A stretch of DNA of 64,000 bases from Gemmatimonadota bacterium (GCA_003222195.1 QHVB01000029.1:82950-146949), one strand, 5' to 3'. Positions 1 through 9,604 are shown, counted from the stretch's first letter. Numbers and translations: made by a program. Notes: a model not told the origin generated them from the sequence alone.

Positions 1-16
1 CTCGTGGAGATATCCC

Positions 17-109
17 ATGGTAGGAACGAAACCGATCGTGTGGCGGCGAGAGCGCTCGGCGCGAGACCACGAGCGCATCTCGGAAATGGTGGAGAGCTCG
101 CGCAACTAG
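17..109 (+). CDS. Short ORF or 3' end of an upstream gene
   Basis: The frame is open from the window edge to a TAG at 107-109. It contains an ATG at 17 with a purine-rich GTGGAGA 6 to 12 bases before it, so it is either a 30-codon ORF or the tail of a gene that starts outside the window. The C-terminus is rich in Arg and Glu (RRERSARDHERISEMVESSRN-like composition). It ends convergently, overlapping the next gene by 4 bases. No family is recognised and reality is uncertain. Confidence 0.2.
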   Translation: MVGTKPIVWRRERSARDHERISEMVESSRN

Positions 110-282
110 AACTCGCGCTTCTTCATCTCCGAAAAGAAGTCACGACGCTCGATGTCATCGTCCGTGCTGTCCGGCGGTAGCGTCGGGTCATAGCGCTTGC
201 GCGCCTTAGGCTTGGCCTTCGCGGCCTTCGCCATGTTTTTCTTGATCAGCTTGGCGAGCTTTTCGTCGTCCGTCTTCGACAC
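106..282 (-). CDS. Small lysine-rich hypothetical protein (58 aa)
   Basis: I do not recognise a family. The protein is strongly basic in its first half (a Lys/Ala run of the KKNMAKAAKAKPKARKR kind) and acidic in the second (PPDSTDDDIERRDFF), which suggests a disordered nucleic-acid-associated or ribosome-associated small protein, but that is inference. I chose the GTG at 280-282 because a clear Shine-Dalgarno GGAGG lies six bases upstream; a TTG at 315 would instead begin inside the AT-rich repeat. It lies downstream of panB in the same direction, separated by that repeat, so it may be the last gene of the trp-panB run or have its own promoter. Confidence 0.6.
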   Translation of the reverse strand: MSKTDDEKLAKLIKKNMAKAAKAKPKARKRYDPTLPPDSTDDDIERRDFFSEMKKREF

Positions 283-299
283 GGCTTCCCTCCGGTCAG

Positions 300-365
300 A
301 ATGATCAATAATCAATAATCAATGATCAATTTTCAATGATCATTGGACATTGATCATTGATCATT
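300..365. repeat. AT-rich TGATCA-word repeat with inverted repeat
   Basis: Short tandem and inverted copies of the word TCAATGATCA fill the gap between panB and the small downstream gene, in sharp contrast to the GC-rich surroundings. A perfect 10-base inverted repeat is formed by 333-342 and 351-360 with an 8-base loop, starting directly after the panB stop codon. It could act as a transcript 3'-end hairpin for panB, but there is no T-tract, so a simple-sequence repeat is equally likely. Confidence 0.7.
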
Positions 366-1164
366 TCCCAAAGGAGTGCTCCGGTCCCGGGTAGCGGCCC
401 TCCCGTACCTCGGCCGTGAACAACCGCGCCGCCTCACGGACGTCCTCCGCCAGCGCCGCATACTTCTTGACGAACTTGGCTGAGAACTGGTCGTTCAGGC
501 CGAGCATGTCGTGCAGCACGAGGACCTGGCCGTCGCACGCCGGACCCGCACCGATGCCGATCGTCGGGACCAACAGCGACTTCGTGATCTGCGAGGCGAG
601 CGGCGCGGGGACCAGCTCGAGCACGATCGCGAACGCACCGGCTTCCTGCAGCGCGGTCGCGTCGGCTTTGAGACGGTCCGCGGCGGCATCGTCGCGGCCC
701 TGCACGCGATACCCGCCGAGCGCGTGCACCGACTGCGGCGTGAGACCGATGTGGCCCATGACGGGGATGCCGACGTCGACGAGCCGGCGCACCGTCGCGG
801 CCATCGGCTGGCCGCCCTCGATCTTCACCGCGTTGCAACCCGTTTCCTTCATCGCCCGGCCGCAGTTTCGCAGCGCATCTTCGGGCGAGATCTGGTAGCT
901 CAGGAACGGCATGTCGCAGACGACCATGGCGCGCTCCGTTCCGCGCCGCACCATCTTCGTGTGATAGATCATCTGATCGAGCGTCGCCGACAGGGTGGAC
1001 GGCGCGCCCGCAAGCACCTGATTGAGCGAGTCACCGACGAGCAGGATGTCGACGCCACTGGCATCGAGCAGGCGCGCGAACAACGCATCGTAGCACGTGA
1101 GTGCCACGATGCGCTCGCCCTTCTCCTTCATCTCGAGCAACGTCAGCGTCGTGATGCTAGACAT
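361..1164 (-). CDS. panB: 3-methyl-2-oxobutanoate hydroxymethyltransferase
   Basis: PanB makes ketopantoate from 2-oxoisovalerate and 5,10-methylene-tetrahydrofolate, the first committed step of pantothenate and coenzyme A synthesis, in the cytosol. The 267 residues match the family length. Visible family signatures are the N-terminal LTCYDALFARLLD segment, the metal-binding VGDSL near residue 45, VKIEGG near 112, PVMGHIGLTPQ near 134 and GIGAGPACDGQVLV near 200. The start overlaps the folK stop region by 8 bases, so the two are translationally coupled; folate and pantothenate steps side by side make sense because PanB uses a folate cofactor. panC is not in the window. Confidence 0.97.
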   Translation of the reverse strand: MSSITTLTLLEMKEKGERIVALTCYDALFARLLDASGVDILLVGDSLNQVLAGAPSTLSATLDQMIYHTKMVRRGTERAMVVCDMPFLSYQISPEDALRNCGRAMKETGCNAVKIEGGQPMAATVRRLVDVGIPVMGHIGLTPQSVHALGGYRVQGRDDAAADRLKADATALQEAGAFAIVLELVPAPLASQITKSLLVPTIGIGAGPACDGQVLVLHDMLGLNDQFSAKFVKKYAALAEDVREAARLFTAEVREGRYPGPEHSFGK

Positions 1165-1579
1165 GTTTCCCTTCCAGCTCGGCGATTTCCCGCTGCCAGA
1201 AATCGCGGTTGGGCAGCTCGGGATGGGGGATCGTCAGCCCCGGCTCCCGCACGGAGCGCTTGCCGTAGCGAACGATGTCGAGATCGAGGGTCCGCGGTCC
1301 CCACCGCTCGCCGCGTTCCCTGCCCCGCTCCGCCTCGATCGCGAGACAATACGCCAGCAGCTCGGCCGGGCTCAACGACGTTTCGAGCACCACCATCTGG
1401 TTCAAATAGGGCGGCTGCGCAATCGGTCCGATCGGGGCCGTCTCCTCGACGCGCGATGCGGCGACGAGCCGCGTGCCGGGGAGCGCGCCGAGCCGGGACC
1501 GCGCGTGAGCCAGGTGCGCCGCGCGATCGCCTACGTTGGACCCGAGCGCCACGTAGGCTCTTTCAATTGACGTTGGCAA
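1157..1579 (-). CDS. folK: 2-amino-4-hydroxy-6-hydroxymethyldihydropteridine pyrophosphokinase (HPPK)
   Basis: HPPK transfers pyrophosphate from ATP to 6-hydroxymethyl-7,8-dihydropterin in folate synthesis. At 140 residues it is slightly short but complete: the ALGSNVGDR start motif lies at about 10-18, the pterin-contacting segment ending in YLNQMVV near 60, and the ATP/Mg signature [12 protein letters not shown] near 92-103 with both catalytic Asp residues. It overlaps the upstream chemoreceptor-like gene by 17 bases and panB by 8, so it sits inside one polycistronic unit. folP and folB are not in view. Confidence 0.95.
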   Translation of the reverse strand: MPTSIERAYVALGSNVGDRAAHLAHARSRLGALPGTRLVAASRVEETAPIGPIAQPPYLNQMVVLETSLSPAELLAYCLAIEAERGRERGERWGPRTLDLDIVRYGKRSVREPGLTIPHPELPNRDFWQREIAELEGKHV

Positions 1580-3650
1580 AACCTCGCGTCAAGTCGCGCA
1601 ACATCGTCGCCACCTGCTCCAGGTCACGCGTCGCGCGCTCGAGATCGGTGAGCCCTTCGGCGGCCTGCACGGCGCGGGTCGCCACGTCGTCGGCCTGGGC
1701 GCGGTTCTGCCCGGCGATGCTGGCCACCGCGTTGATGCGCTCGCGCAGGCGCGCGAACGCCTGATTCTGCTCGCCCGCGGCGGCGGTGATGCGTCCCGCG
1801 TGGGCGGTCGCTTCCGCCGTCGCGACGACGATAGCGTCCAGGGCTTCGAGTGCCGCGGCCGACAGCTCCTCCACGTCGCCGACGTTCACTTGGCCGCGGC
1901 GCATTTGCTCCACGACTTCGCCGACTTGGGTGTGAATGTCCTGAACCAGCTCACCGGCCTCGGCCGCGGCGTTGGCGCTCTGCTCGGCCAGCCGGCGCAC
2001 CTCGTCGGCGACGACGGCGAATCCCTTGCCGTGCTTGCCGGCGCGTGCGGCCTCGATCGCCGCGTTCAGCGAGAGGAGATTGGTCATGTCGGCGAGCTCG
2101 CGGATCGACGCAATGAACCCCGTAATCCGCCGGCTCGTCTGACCGAGCTGCTGCACCTTGCTCGAGCTTTCCCCCACGAACGCCTTGAGCGCGACCAGAC
2201 GCTCGATGGCTTCGCGAATCTGCGTGCGGTTGCGGCTGGCGACGTCGCTCGCCGCCGTCGAAGCACGGGCCGCGCCGGCGCCGTCATCGGACACGCGGCG
2301 CGAGACCTGGGACAGGCTTTCGGTCGCCTCGAGGCCGCCGGAGACCTCGCCTTCCTCGCGACGCACCCCTTCCCGAATGACCCCGGTCGATTGCGCCACC
2401 GCCGCCGCCATGCGTTTCAACGCCTCGGCCGTCTGGGCGATGGTGGCGAGCTGGCGGGTCATGCGCTCGACCGTTTCGACGAGCGGCCGGCGCAAGTCCG
2501 TGATGTGCACGGCGGTGGCGAGCTGGCTCGCGAAGGTCGTGATCGTGAGGATGTCCTGGCGCCGGTAGCAGTGCTTCTTGTGATGTTCCAGCTCCAACGT
2601 CCCGATGATCTGATCGCCGAACTTGAGCGGGACGATCACGAGGCTCTGCACGTCGAGCGGCGCGTCCGCGACGCGCTTGTCACGTGTGACATCGTCGATC
2701 ACAACGGTCTCGCCGTGTGTCGCCACCTCGTTGCGGAGGTGCTTCGTGTCTGGCGAGGGTTCACCGCGCCCCTCCCGCCCCCGTGCCGAGCGGTGCACGA
2801 GGGTCAGTTGGCCATCGTGGAGGCGGTAGATACGGAAGTCGCCCCAATCCACGAGGCGGTTGGCGAGGCGCTCGATTCGCTGGAACGAGTCTTCGAGGCT
2901 GATGTTGGCTGTGATGACGGCTTCCACGGCGTGGATCTTGTTCAGCTCTTCGGCGGAGATCGCCTCTTCGATCATCTGCTTCAGCAGCAGGCCGAGGAAC
3001 GTGAGCACGAGGCCCACGAGGAGCCAGGCGCCCAACGACCACGCGACCACCGCGCCGACGAAAATGGTCGCGGCGAGGAGCGTCGCGGCGTACGCGATCA
3101 CCTCGTAGCGCACGATCATCAGCCGTTCAGCCGGCTCGAGCTTCGCGCGGATGATGAGCGTGAAGTAGAAGAGCACGCGGCCGAACATGAAATACGCCAG
3201 CGCGTACCCCGCAAGCGCTGGCAGGAGCTCGATGCTCAGAACCGGCGCGCCGTTCGGCATGTCGAGCCAGCTCAATGACGCGGCGTACACGCCGTAGGCC
3301 GCGACCAGCGTGATGACTTCACGGCCGAGATTGATCCAGGCAACGCGCAGCGGCTTGCGTTGCCACACCGAATCGGTGACGATCGTGGCCCCGGCGATGG
3401 CCAGCGCAGTCGCGGGCACGCCGACGAGCAGGCTGCCGGCGAGCCCCACGAGGGCGGTCTGGGTGAGATAGGAGTACTTGCTCAGAGGGACTGACAAGCC
3501 GCGCAGCGCCACGGCGGCGCCGAACAGCACGATGATCTCGGGGATCTGCCCCAACCAGCGGTGATCGGCGCCGAGGACGGCGATGAGCAGCGCAATGCCG
3601 GCCCACGCAAGGGCCCGGCTGTAGACCCCGACGGAGCGCGCGACCGTCAT
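1563..3650 (-). CDS. Membrane chemoreceptor-like protein with GAF and MCP signalling domains
   Basis: The 695-residue protein has six to eight hydrophobic segments in the first ~225 residues, a GAF-like domain at about 245-395 (including ...[18 protein letters not shown]), and a long coiled-coil methyl-accepting-type signalling domain to the C-terminus. The hairpin-tip core reads [18 protein letters not shown] followed by [17 protein letters not shown], close to the MCP consensus and therefore likely to bind CheW/CheA. There is no periplasmic ligand domain, no HAMP and no CheR-docking pentapeptide, so it probably senses an intramembrane or cytosolic signal. It is coupled by a 4-base overlap to trpA and lies with HD-GYP and HEAT proteins in the same operon; no che genes are in the window. 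Confidence 0.88.
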   Translation of the reverse strand: MTVARSVGVYSRALAWAGIALLIAVLGADHRWLGQIPEIIVLFGAAVALRGLSVPLSKYSYLTQTALVGLAGSLLVGVPATALAIAGATIVTDSVWQRKPLRVAWINLGREVITLVAAYGVYAASLSWLDMPNGAPVLSIELLPALAGYALAYFMFGRVLFYFTLIIRAKLEPAERLMIVRYEVIAYAATLLAATIFVGAVVAWSLGAWLLVGLVLTFLGLLLKQMIEEAISAEELNKIHAVEAVITANISLEDSFQRIERLANRLVDWGDFRIYRLHDGQLTLVHRSARGREGRGEPSPDTKHLRNEVATHGETVVIDDVTRDKRVADAPLDVQSLVIVPLKFGDQIIGTLELEHHKKHCYRRQDILTITTFASQLATAVHITDLRRPLVETVERMTRQLATIAQTAEALKRMAAAVAQSTGVIREGVRREEGEVSGGLEATESLSQVSRRVSDDGAGAARASTAASDVASRNRTQIREAIERLVALKAFVGESSSKVQQLGQTSRRITGFIASIRELADMTNLLSLNAAIEAARAGKHGKGFAVVADEVRRLAEQSANAAAEAGELVQDIHTQVGEVVEQMRRGQVNVGDVEELSAAALEALDAIVVATAEATAHAGRITAAAGEQNQAFARLRERINAVASIAGQNRAQADDVATRAVQAAEGLTDLERATRDLEQVATMLRDLTRGFANVN

Positions 3651-4429
3651 CCGTGCACCGCCGCAGCCAGCTCCCGGGTCAACTGCTGCACACCCGAGAG
3701 GCCGTCCCTCGCCAGCGCATCCATCAATGCGCTTCCCACCACCACCCCGTCTGCTGAACGCGCGGCCGCGGCCGCCTGCGCCGGCGTGCCGATCCCGAAT
3801 CCAACGGCAACCGGGAGTCGCGTGGTGGCGCGAACGCGCTGCACCTGCGCGTCAAGGTCGGGTGGCACCGTGTCGCGTGCGCCCGTGACGCCGAGTCGGG
3901 AGATCAGGTACACGAAGCCGCTGGCGCCGGCCAGGGCGCCCCTGAGCCGGGCATCGTCGGTGGTGGGAGCGACCAGGCGAATGAGCGCCAGCGAACTGCC
4001 CGTGACCGCCTGTTCGACGGCAGGATCGGCGCCGGCGGGGAGGTCGGTGAGCAACACGCCGGCTGCCCCTGCCTCGCGCGCGTCCTGCGCAAAGCGCTGC
4101 GCACCGTAGGAGAGCACCGGATTCAGATACGTCATGATGATGACGGGCACGGGAGCGTCGGCCTTGCGGACCAATTCCAGCACGCGCGGGACGGTCATTC
4201 CGTGCTCCAGCGCCGTCTGCGTCGTGCGTTGAATCGTAGGACCGTCGGCCAACGGATCCGAAAACGGTACACCCACTTCGATGAAGTCCGCGCCGGCGCT
4301 CGCGACGGACTGGATCGCGTCGAGCGACGCAGCGAAGGTGGGAAAACCGGCGGTCAGGTACGGAATCAGCGCTCGCGATTTGCCGAGCGCCCGCCACCGC
4401 GCCGCAATGGGGGACGCATTCTCAGACAA
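3647..4429 (-). CDS. trpA: Tryptophan synthase alpha subunit
   Basis: TrpA cleaves indole-3-glycerol phosphate to indole and glyceraldehyde-3-phosphate and channels indole to TrpB. The 260 residues match the family. The signature [19 protein letters not shown] at about 49-67 carries the catalytic Glu and Asp. It is separated from trpB by two signalling genes (HD-GYP and HEAT), which is unusual because trpB and trpA are normally adjacent. It overlaps the HD-GYP gene by 8 bases and the chemoreceptor gene by 4, so co-transcription with them is very likely. Confidence 0.97.
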   Translation of the reverse strand: MSENASPIAARWRALGKSRALIPYLTAGFPTFAASLDAIQSVASAGADFIEVGVPFSDPLADGPTIQRTTQTALEHGMTVPRVLELVRKADAPVPVIIMTYLNPVLSYGAQRFAQDAREAGAAGVLLTDLPAGADPAVEQAVTGSSLALIRLVAPTTDDARLRGALAGASGFVYLISRLGVTGARDTVPPDLDAQVQRVRATTRLPVAVGFGIGTPAQAAAAARSADGVVVGSALMDALARDGLSGVQQLTRELAAAVHG

Positions 4430-5894
4430 AGTAGTCGCTAACGTTGATCCCGTATTTGACAGGGTCGGTGACCTTGACGATGGTGCGAGGATAACTCCCG
4501 TTCGCGTCCTTCTCCGAGAGATCGACGATCGTTCCGGGGGTCAGCAGCGCGCCGTCCGGCGTCGTGACCAGGCGCACCACCGGCCGGTGGACGTGAGCAA
4601 CGTCGGGGTTCGCGGTGTGCACGAGCGCCACTTCGTAGGTGTCGAGAATGACGCAGGTGCCTACCGGGTAAATCCCGATCAGGTTGATAAAGGCCTTCAC
4701 CACGACCGCGTCATACCCGCGTCGCGGATTCTCCCACATCTCTTTGAGCACTTGATCCGGCTGGATCGGCACGGTCTGATACACACGGCGGCTCGTCGCC
4801 GCGTCGAACCCGTCGGCCACCGCGATGACCTTGGAGTAGATCGAGAGTTGCCGGTTGCGGATCGACTTCGGATAACCGGTCAGGTCGATTTTCATGTGGT
4901 GCTCGTAGGCCACGACCATGCCGCGGTACGGGATTTCGCCATAGCCGCGCAGCCCAAACAGCGTCAACACCCCCAGCCAGGGATGGGCCTGCATGATCCG
5001 CCATTCCTCCTCGGTCAGGCCCCCTTCCTTATTGAGGACTTCCAGCGGCACCCGTGACTTCCCGACGTCGTGAAACAGCGCCGCCATGCCGAGGTCGTAG
5101 AGCTGCAGCTTGGTGAGCCCCAGCTTGCGTCCCAGCGCCACGGAGAAGATGCAGACGTTCACCGAGTGCGTGAACGTGTATTCGTCGTAATCGCGCAGCG
5201 TGGTCAGCCCGACCAGCGACGATTCGTTGTTCAACACCTGATCCACGATCGCCTGCACCGCGCGCTTCACCTTCTTCACGTTGGCGGTCCGACCCATGCG
5301 GATGCTGTTGATGACCTCCTTGGTCACCGCCACGGAGCGCGCGTACGTCCGCTTCGCCGCTTCCTTCTGCCGTTCTTCCTCCTCGACATCCTCTTCGACT
5401 TCGAGCGGTGGCTCGACGCTGATGTGCGACACGCCACCATCGCTCAGCTTCTGCGACAGCTCGAACAGCTTGTTGGGGTTGGCTTCTTTCGCGGCGTACG
5501 CGAGGAGGAGCGAGACGAACACCTGCAGCTGCTTGCGATCCACCCCCTCGTCGAGCCGCATCGCGCCGATGCCGCACTGCTGCAGGACGTTCAGGATGTG
5601 CGAGAAGGAGGCGTAGTTGTCGAGGTCGAGCCGCAGCCGCGTCGAGTTGACGAAAATGAATTCGCCCTGGAGCCGGACTTCGAGCTCGCGTTCGACGTCC
5701 AGGAGCTGCTTCGTCGTCGCGGCGAGGTCGTCCAGCGCCTTCTGCACCTGCTGGTTCTCGATCGGATAGAGTTTGAGCGACCGGAACGCCGTGTAGAGGA
5801 CGACGAGGAAGTCGCGGCCGGCGTGGCGTAGGAAGCCGTCCGTCGTCTGGACGGTTTCCAGCATCGAGGGCCGTTTGTCGCCGGGCGCGGTCAC
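4422..5894 (-). CDS. HD-GYP domain protein with N-terminal partner domain
   Basis: The C-terminal half is an HD-GYP domain, a metal-dependent family that usually hydrolyses cyclic di-GMP. HDVGK lies at 275-279, then EVLNKEGGLTEEEW, and EHHMKIDLTGYP at 331-342. The canonical signature is HHE-x2-DG-x-GYP; here the Glu is Met334 and the Gly after Asp is Leu338, so activity may be altered or lost. Residues ~30-165 form a separate alpha/beta domain that resembles, by pattern, the N-terminus of the HEAT protein encoded just upstream. An acidic linker (EVEEDVEEEERQ) joins them. GTG start overlaps the HEAT stop (GTGA) and the end overlaps trpA by 8 bases. Confidence 0.9.
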   Translation of the reverse strand: MTAPGDKRPSMLETVQTTDGFLRHAGRDFLVVLYTAFRSLKLYPIENQQVQKALDDLAATTKQLLDVERELEVRLQGEFIFVNSTRLRLDLDNYASFSHILNVLQQCGIGAMRLDEGVDRKQLQVFVSLLLAYAAKEANPNKLFELSQKLSDGGVSHISVEPPLEVEEDVEEEERQKEAAKRTYARSVAVTKEVINSIRMGRTANVKKVKRAVQAIVDQVLNNESSLVGLTTLRDYDEYTFTHSVNVCIFSVALGRKLGLTKLQLYDLGMAALFHDVGKSRVPLEVLNKEGGLTEEEWRIMQAHPWLGVLTLFGLRGYGEIPYRGMVVAYEHHMKIDLTGYPKSIRNRQLSIYSKVIAVADGFDAATSRRVYQTVPIQPDQVLKEMWENPRRGYDAVVVKAFINLIGIYPVGTCVILDTYEVALVHTANPDVAHVHRPVVRLVTTPDGALLTPGTIVDLSEKDANGSYPRTIVKVTDPVKYGINVSDYFV

Positions 5895-7579
5895 GATCCC
5901 GCTCCCACATCGCGCAGCGCGCGGCTCACGGCGTTGCGCACGAGTGGTTCCTTATCCTGCGTCACCTTCTGCAAAACCTCGCGCGCCGCGGGTGTCCGAA
6001 TCTTGCCAAGTGCCATCGCCGCGCAGGCGCGTGTCTCGGGATGCCCCTTGCGGCCGAGGAGACCGCCCTTCGCGAGGAGCAGCTTCTCGAGCGTAGGAAT
6101 CCCCGCCTCGCCCGCCAGGGCGCCATACGCCTCGAAGAACGCCATCTTCTCCGTGAGATCGGCGTCCTTGAGCTTGTTGCCCGTCACCGCCGCCTCGATG
6201 CGCGGAAAGGCGTTGCGATGGCCGCGTTGGCCGAGGAACTTGACCGCCGCAATGCGGACGTCGCGTTCCTGATCGTCAATCGCCTTCTCCAGCAGCCGCA
6301 TTGCGCTGGGGCTTCCGATCGTCGTAAGCGCTTCCACGACAGCCAGCTTCAGCTCCCGTTCACCGCGCTCGAGCAGCGGACCCATGCCGTCCGGTGCACC
6401 CGGCAGCTTGAGCCGGCCGGCGAGCCGCACCATCTCCAGCTGCACGGCCGGATCGGTGCTTGCCAGTGCCTTGAGTACTTCCGCCGCGTTGGCCTGCGCC
6501 AGTCGTTCCGCGGCGTTCTGCACGAGGCTCTTGACGCGCTCGTTCGTCAGCTTCGGCAACCATCCCATCAGCGTCCCGAGCGCGTCCGCTCGCAGCTCGC
6601 CGAACAGGTCGCTCAGCTCTTCCTCGGTCGGGTGGCTGGTCGCCTCATCGAGCGACTGCAGCAGCTGCGCCAGCGCGTCGGGCTGGGACAGTCGCGCCGG
6701 CAGCGCTTCGAGGATCTGCCGATGTTCCGGAATCAGCTCGCGCGCCCGCTGCAGGACGACTTTGCAGTCCCGCAGGATCAATGCGACGGAGCGGAAGTCG
6801 CCGGCGCCCAGCAGATACGGAATGAAGTTTTCGACGATGGAGATCAACTCGGCGCGGACCGTGCCGTAGGTCTGCAGTTCGAGCAGATCGAACAACATCG
6901 CAAGCACGTTGCCGCGCAGGTCCTGCGCGTATTCGCGCTCGACTTCCTTGTGGAGATACTCGATCTCCTTGTCGTCGAGGAAATACAGTGTCGTATCGAA
7001 GTCGTCGATCGACACCAGTCCTTCGCGCTTGGGCGGCGCTTCTTCCTCTACCTGTCGGCGGACCGTCGTGGTATCAGGGGAGCCGCCATCGCCGCCCGGG
7101 GTCCCGCCGCCGCCGCCGCCGAGCGTGGGCGCGCCCTTCTCGGTGCGCTCGATCGGCACCGCGTTCTCGCTCGCGAGCTCGCGGAAGGTATAGGTGACGA
7201 ACTGGAAGTCTTCCGCCCAGAGCAACGTCAGCAGGTCATCGGGCGCGTCGGCCTGCAGGTTCTTCGCCTGCTGCAACACCGACAGAAAGCGCACGATCTC
7301 GGCGTCCTCGATGCCGGGCTTGAACGTGAGCGAGCGCACGCCGTCCTTGTACAGCGTCCACGCAATGCTCTCGTTGCGCTGATCCTGGCTGTAGATCGCG
7401 TTATCCTCCCAGCGAATGTCCGTTTCGCCGATGTCGAAGATCAGATCGTCCGTCGCCTGCCAGATCTGACGGAAGGCGGTGCGGATGTTGTCGACGGCGC
7501 GCTGGTAAACGGGATTGTTCGGCAGGTACAACTGCGTCGCCCGCATCCCCTTGCTGATGACTTGCATCAGCTCCTCCAC
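5891..7579 (-). CDS. HEAT-repeat protein with N-terminal domain shared with the HD-GYP neighbour
   Basis: No named family is certain. The first ~135 residues form a domain with the motif LYLPNNPVYQRAVDN near 18-31. A Gly/Pro-rich linker (run of glycines near 155) follows, and then helical HEAT-type repeats to the C-terminus (for example DQERDVRIAAVKFLGQRG and KEPLVRNAVSRALRDVG). Such repeats usually mediate protein contacts. The start is unresolved: GTG at 7579, an in-frame ATG at 7567 preceded by GGAGGAG, or a CTG at 7630 that overlaps the trpB stop (CTGA). It is followed by the HD-GYP gene with a 4-base overlap, suggesting the two proteins work together in signalling. Confidence 0.8.
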   Translation of the reverse strand: MEELMQVISKGMRATQLYLPNNPVYQRAVDNIRTAFRQIWQATDDLIFDIGETDIRWEDNAIYSQDQRNESIAWTLYKDGVRSLTFKPGIEDAEIVRFLSVLQQAKNLQADAPDDLLTLLWAEDFQFVTYTFRELASENAVPIERTEKGAPTLGGGGGGTPGGDGGSPDTTTVRRQVEEEAPPKREGLVSIDDFDTTLYFLDDKEIEYLHKEVEREYAQDLRGNVLAMLFDLLELQTYGTVRAELISIVENFIPYLLGAGDFRSVALILRDCKVVLQRARELIPEHRQILEALPARLSQPDALAQLLQSLDEATSHPTEEELSDLFGELRADALGTLMGWLPKLTNERVKSLVQNAAERLAQANAAEVLKALASTDPAVQLEMVRLAGRLKLPGAPDGMGPLLERGERELKLAVVEALTTIGSPSAMRLLEKAIDDQERDVRIAAVKFLGQRGHRNAFPRIEAAVTGNKLKDADLTEKMAFFEAYGALAGEAGIPTLEKLLLAKGGLLGRKGHPETRACAAMALGKIRTPAAREVLQKVTQDKEPLVRNAVSRALRDVGAGS

Positions 7580-7626
7580 CTGCGACGGCGGGAGGGCCAG
7601 CTCGGGGATTTGCGAAGCGGGATTCG

Positions 7627-8805
7627 TCAGAGCGTTGCTCCCGTAAGCTCGGCGACCATGGCGACGTCCTTGTCGCCACGGCCGCTCAGGTTGATCAGGA
7701 TGAGTTCGTCAGAGGCTCGCTTCGCCTGCATGACCCAGGCGATCGCGTGGGCGCTCTCGAGCGCCGGGAGGATGCCTTCCAAACGCGAGAGGGCGGCGAA
7801 GGCGTCCAGAGCCTCCCGGTCCGTCACGGCTTCATACAATACGCGACCCGTGTCCTTCAGGTAAGCGTGTTCGGGGCCCACACCGGGATAATCGAGACCG
7901 GCCGAGACGCTATGCGCCGGTTGCACCTGTCCATCGGCATTCTGCAACAGGTAGCTCATGCTGCCGTGAAACACGCCGGGACGACCGGCGCCAAGCGTGG
8001 CGGCATGCTTCTGTGTCTGCATTCCCTCCCCCGCCGCTTCGACACCCACGAGCTTCACCGATTTGTCGTTCAGAAACGCGGTGAAGATGCCCATCGCGTT
8101 CGACCCGCCGCCGACGCATGCGACCACCATGCTCGGCAGCCGGCCAACCTGCTCCAGCATCTGGGCGCGCGCCTCCCGCCCGATCACTGATTGGAAGTCG
8201 CGGACCAGGCGCGGGAACGGGTCGGGTCCCACGACGGAGCCGATGATATAGTGCGTCGACGTGACGTTCGAGACCCAGTCGCGCAGCGCCTCGTTCGTGG
8301 CGTCCTTCAAAGTGCGCGTGCCGGACGTGACGGGCACGACCGTCGCCCCCATGAGCTCCATGCGGTAGACGTTGAGCCGCTGCCGCCGCATGTCCTCCTC
8401 GCCCATGTACACCACGCACTCGAGCCCAAACCGCGCACAAACCGTGGCGGTCGCGACGCCGTGCTGGCCGGCACCGGTTTCCGCGATAATGCGCCGCTTG
8501 CTCATCCGCTGGGCGAGCAGCACCTGCCCCAAGGTGTTGTTGATCTTGTGGGCGCCGGTATGGTTCAAGTCTTCTCGTTTCAGCAGGATTTGGGCGCCTA
8601 CCTGCGCGGAAAGGCGCGGAACGGCGCTGATGGGCGTGGGCCGCCCGACATAGTTCTTGAGGAGCGCTTCGAGCTCGGCCCAGAATCGCGGATCGTTGCG
8701 AGCCGCGTCGTAGACGCTGGCCAGCTCCTCGAGCGCGTGCATCAGCGTCTCGGGGACATACCGGCCACCGTAGGGACCGAACCGACCGAGCTGCGTCGCG
8801 GTCAT
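7627..8805 (-). CDS. trpB: Tryptophan synthase beta subunit
   Basis: TrpB is the pyridoxal-phosphate enzyme that condenses indole with serine to give tryptophan. The 392-residue chain shows the family N-terminus ([16 protein letters not shown]), the PLP lysine Lys87 in [11 protein letters not shown], and the phosphate-binding [12 protein letters not shown] near 230. Full length, no anomalies. Its ATG overlaps the trpC stop (ATGA), so TrpC and TrpB are coupled. The downstream neighbour is the HEAT-repeat gene rather than trpA. Confidence 0.98.
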   Translation of the reverse strand: MTATQLGRFGPYGGRYVPETLMHALEELASVYDAARNDPRFWAELEALLKNYVGRPTPISAVPRLSAQVGAQILLKREDLNHTGAHKINNTLGQVLLAQRMSKRRIIAETGAGQHGVATATVCARFGLECVVYMGEEDMRRQRLNVYRMELMGATVVPVTSGTRTLKDATNEALRDWVSNVTSTHYIIGSVVGPDPFPRLVRDFQSVIGREARAQMLEQVGRLPSMVVACVGGGSNAMGIFTAFLNDKSVKLVGVEAAGEGMQTQKHAATLGAGRPGVFHGSMSYLLQNADGQVQPAHSVSAGLDYPGVGPEHAYLKDTGRVLYEAVTDREALDAFAALSRLEGILPALESAHAIAWVMQAKRASDELILINLSGRGDKDVAMVAELTGATL

Positions 8806-9602
8806 CGTCTGGCTCGCCGCTCCACCCCGGTGAGTGCCTTGACGGCCTTCTCAGGATCGCGCTGTCGCGCCACGCTCGTCCCCACGAGGACGAAATCGGC
8901 TCCCGCGTTTGCGAGCCGCTCCACATCCTCGCGCGTCTCGATCCCGCTCTCAGCCACGACGGTCACCTCCGGCGGTATGCGTCGCAGGGTTTCCTCGGCG
9001 GCGCGTAGATCAACGACAAAGGTGTCGAGATCGCGCGCGTTCACGCCGACAACGCCGGGGCCGGCAGCGAGCGCGGCGTCGAGCTCACGAGGCGCATGGA
9101 CTTCGATCAGCGGCATCATCCCTCGCTGCCGTACCGCGCCGGCGAGCCCCTCGAGCTGTGCGGGCGTCAGGATACGAGCAATCAGCAACACCGCGCTCGC
9201 TCCAGCTGCCCGAGCCTCGGAAATCTGGAGCTCGTCGATCACAAAGTCCTTTCGGAGGACCGGGAGGGCGATGCTGGCTGCGACGCGCCTGAGGTCCTCA
9301 ATCGATCCTCCAAAGTGCGCTTCGTCCGTAAGCACCGATACCGCGACGGCGCCACCGCGCTCGTATGCGGCGGCGTGAGCGACGGGGTCGAGGTCCTCCC
9401 GAATCGCGCCCTGGGACGGGGAGCGGCGTTTGACCTCGGCGATCACACCGACGCTCGCTCCAGGTGTCGGAAATGGGTGGGGCGCCGGAGCCGCAGAGGC
9501 CGCCCGCTCCAACTCGGCCGCCCTCCTACCAAGAGTCGCGACGCGCGCCCGAGTTACGCCCAGGATAGCATCCAGCGAGGCGGCAGGCGGGTTATCTGGC
9601 AT
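8802..9602 (-). CDS. trpC: Indole-3-glycerol-phosphate synthase
   Basis: TrpC closes the indole ring of indole-3-glycerol phosphate from CdRP. The 266-residue TIM barrel has the signature [13 protein letters not shown] near 53-65, [20 protein letters not shown] near 118-137 and the phosphate-binding [12 protein letters not shown]. It is the first gene of the minus-strand run, with an AAGG Shine-Dalgarno just before the ATG. The 58-base gap to divergent lexA must hold its promoter, so it may be exposed to the same operators. trpF is not seen and TrpC is not fused to it. Confidence 0.97.
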   Translation of the reverse strand: MPDNPPAASLDAILGVTRARVATLGRRAAELERAASAAPAPHPFPTPGASVGVIAEVKRRSPSQGAIREDLDPVAHAAAYERGGAVAVSVLTDEAHFGGSIEDLRRVAASIALPVLRKDFVIDELQISEARAAGASAVLLIARILTPAQLEGLAGAVRQRGMMPLIEVHAPRELDAALAAGPGVVGVNARDLDTFVVDLRAAEETLRRIPPEVTVVAESGIETREDVERLANAGADFVLVGTSVARQRDPEKAVKALTGVERRARR

Positions 9603-9604
9603 CC

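Noticed and set aside
6041..7864. A 607-codon open frame on the plus strand, antisense to the HEAT protein and trpB
   Set aside because: It is a by-product of high GC at third codon positions; its translation is Arg/Gln/Leu-rich without recognisable domains, while the minus strand encodes clear family proteins.
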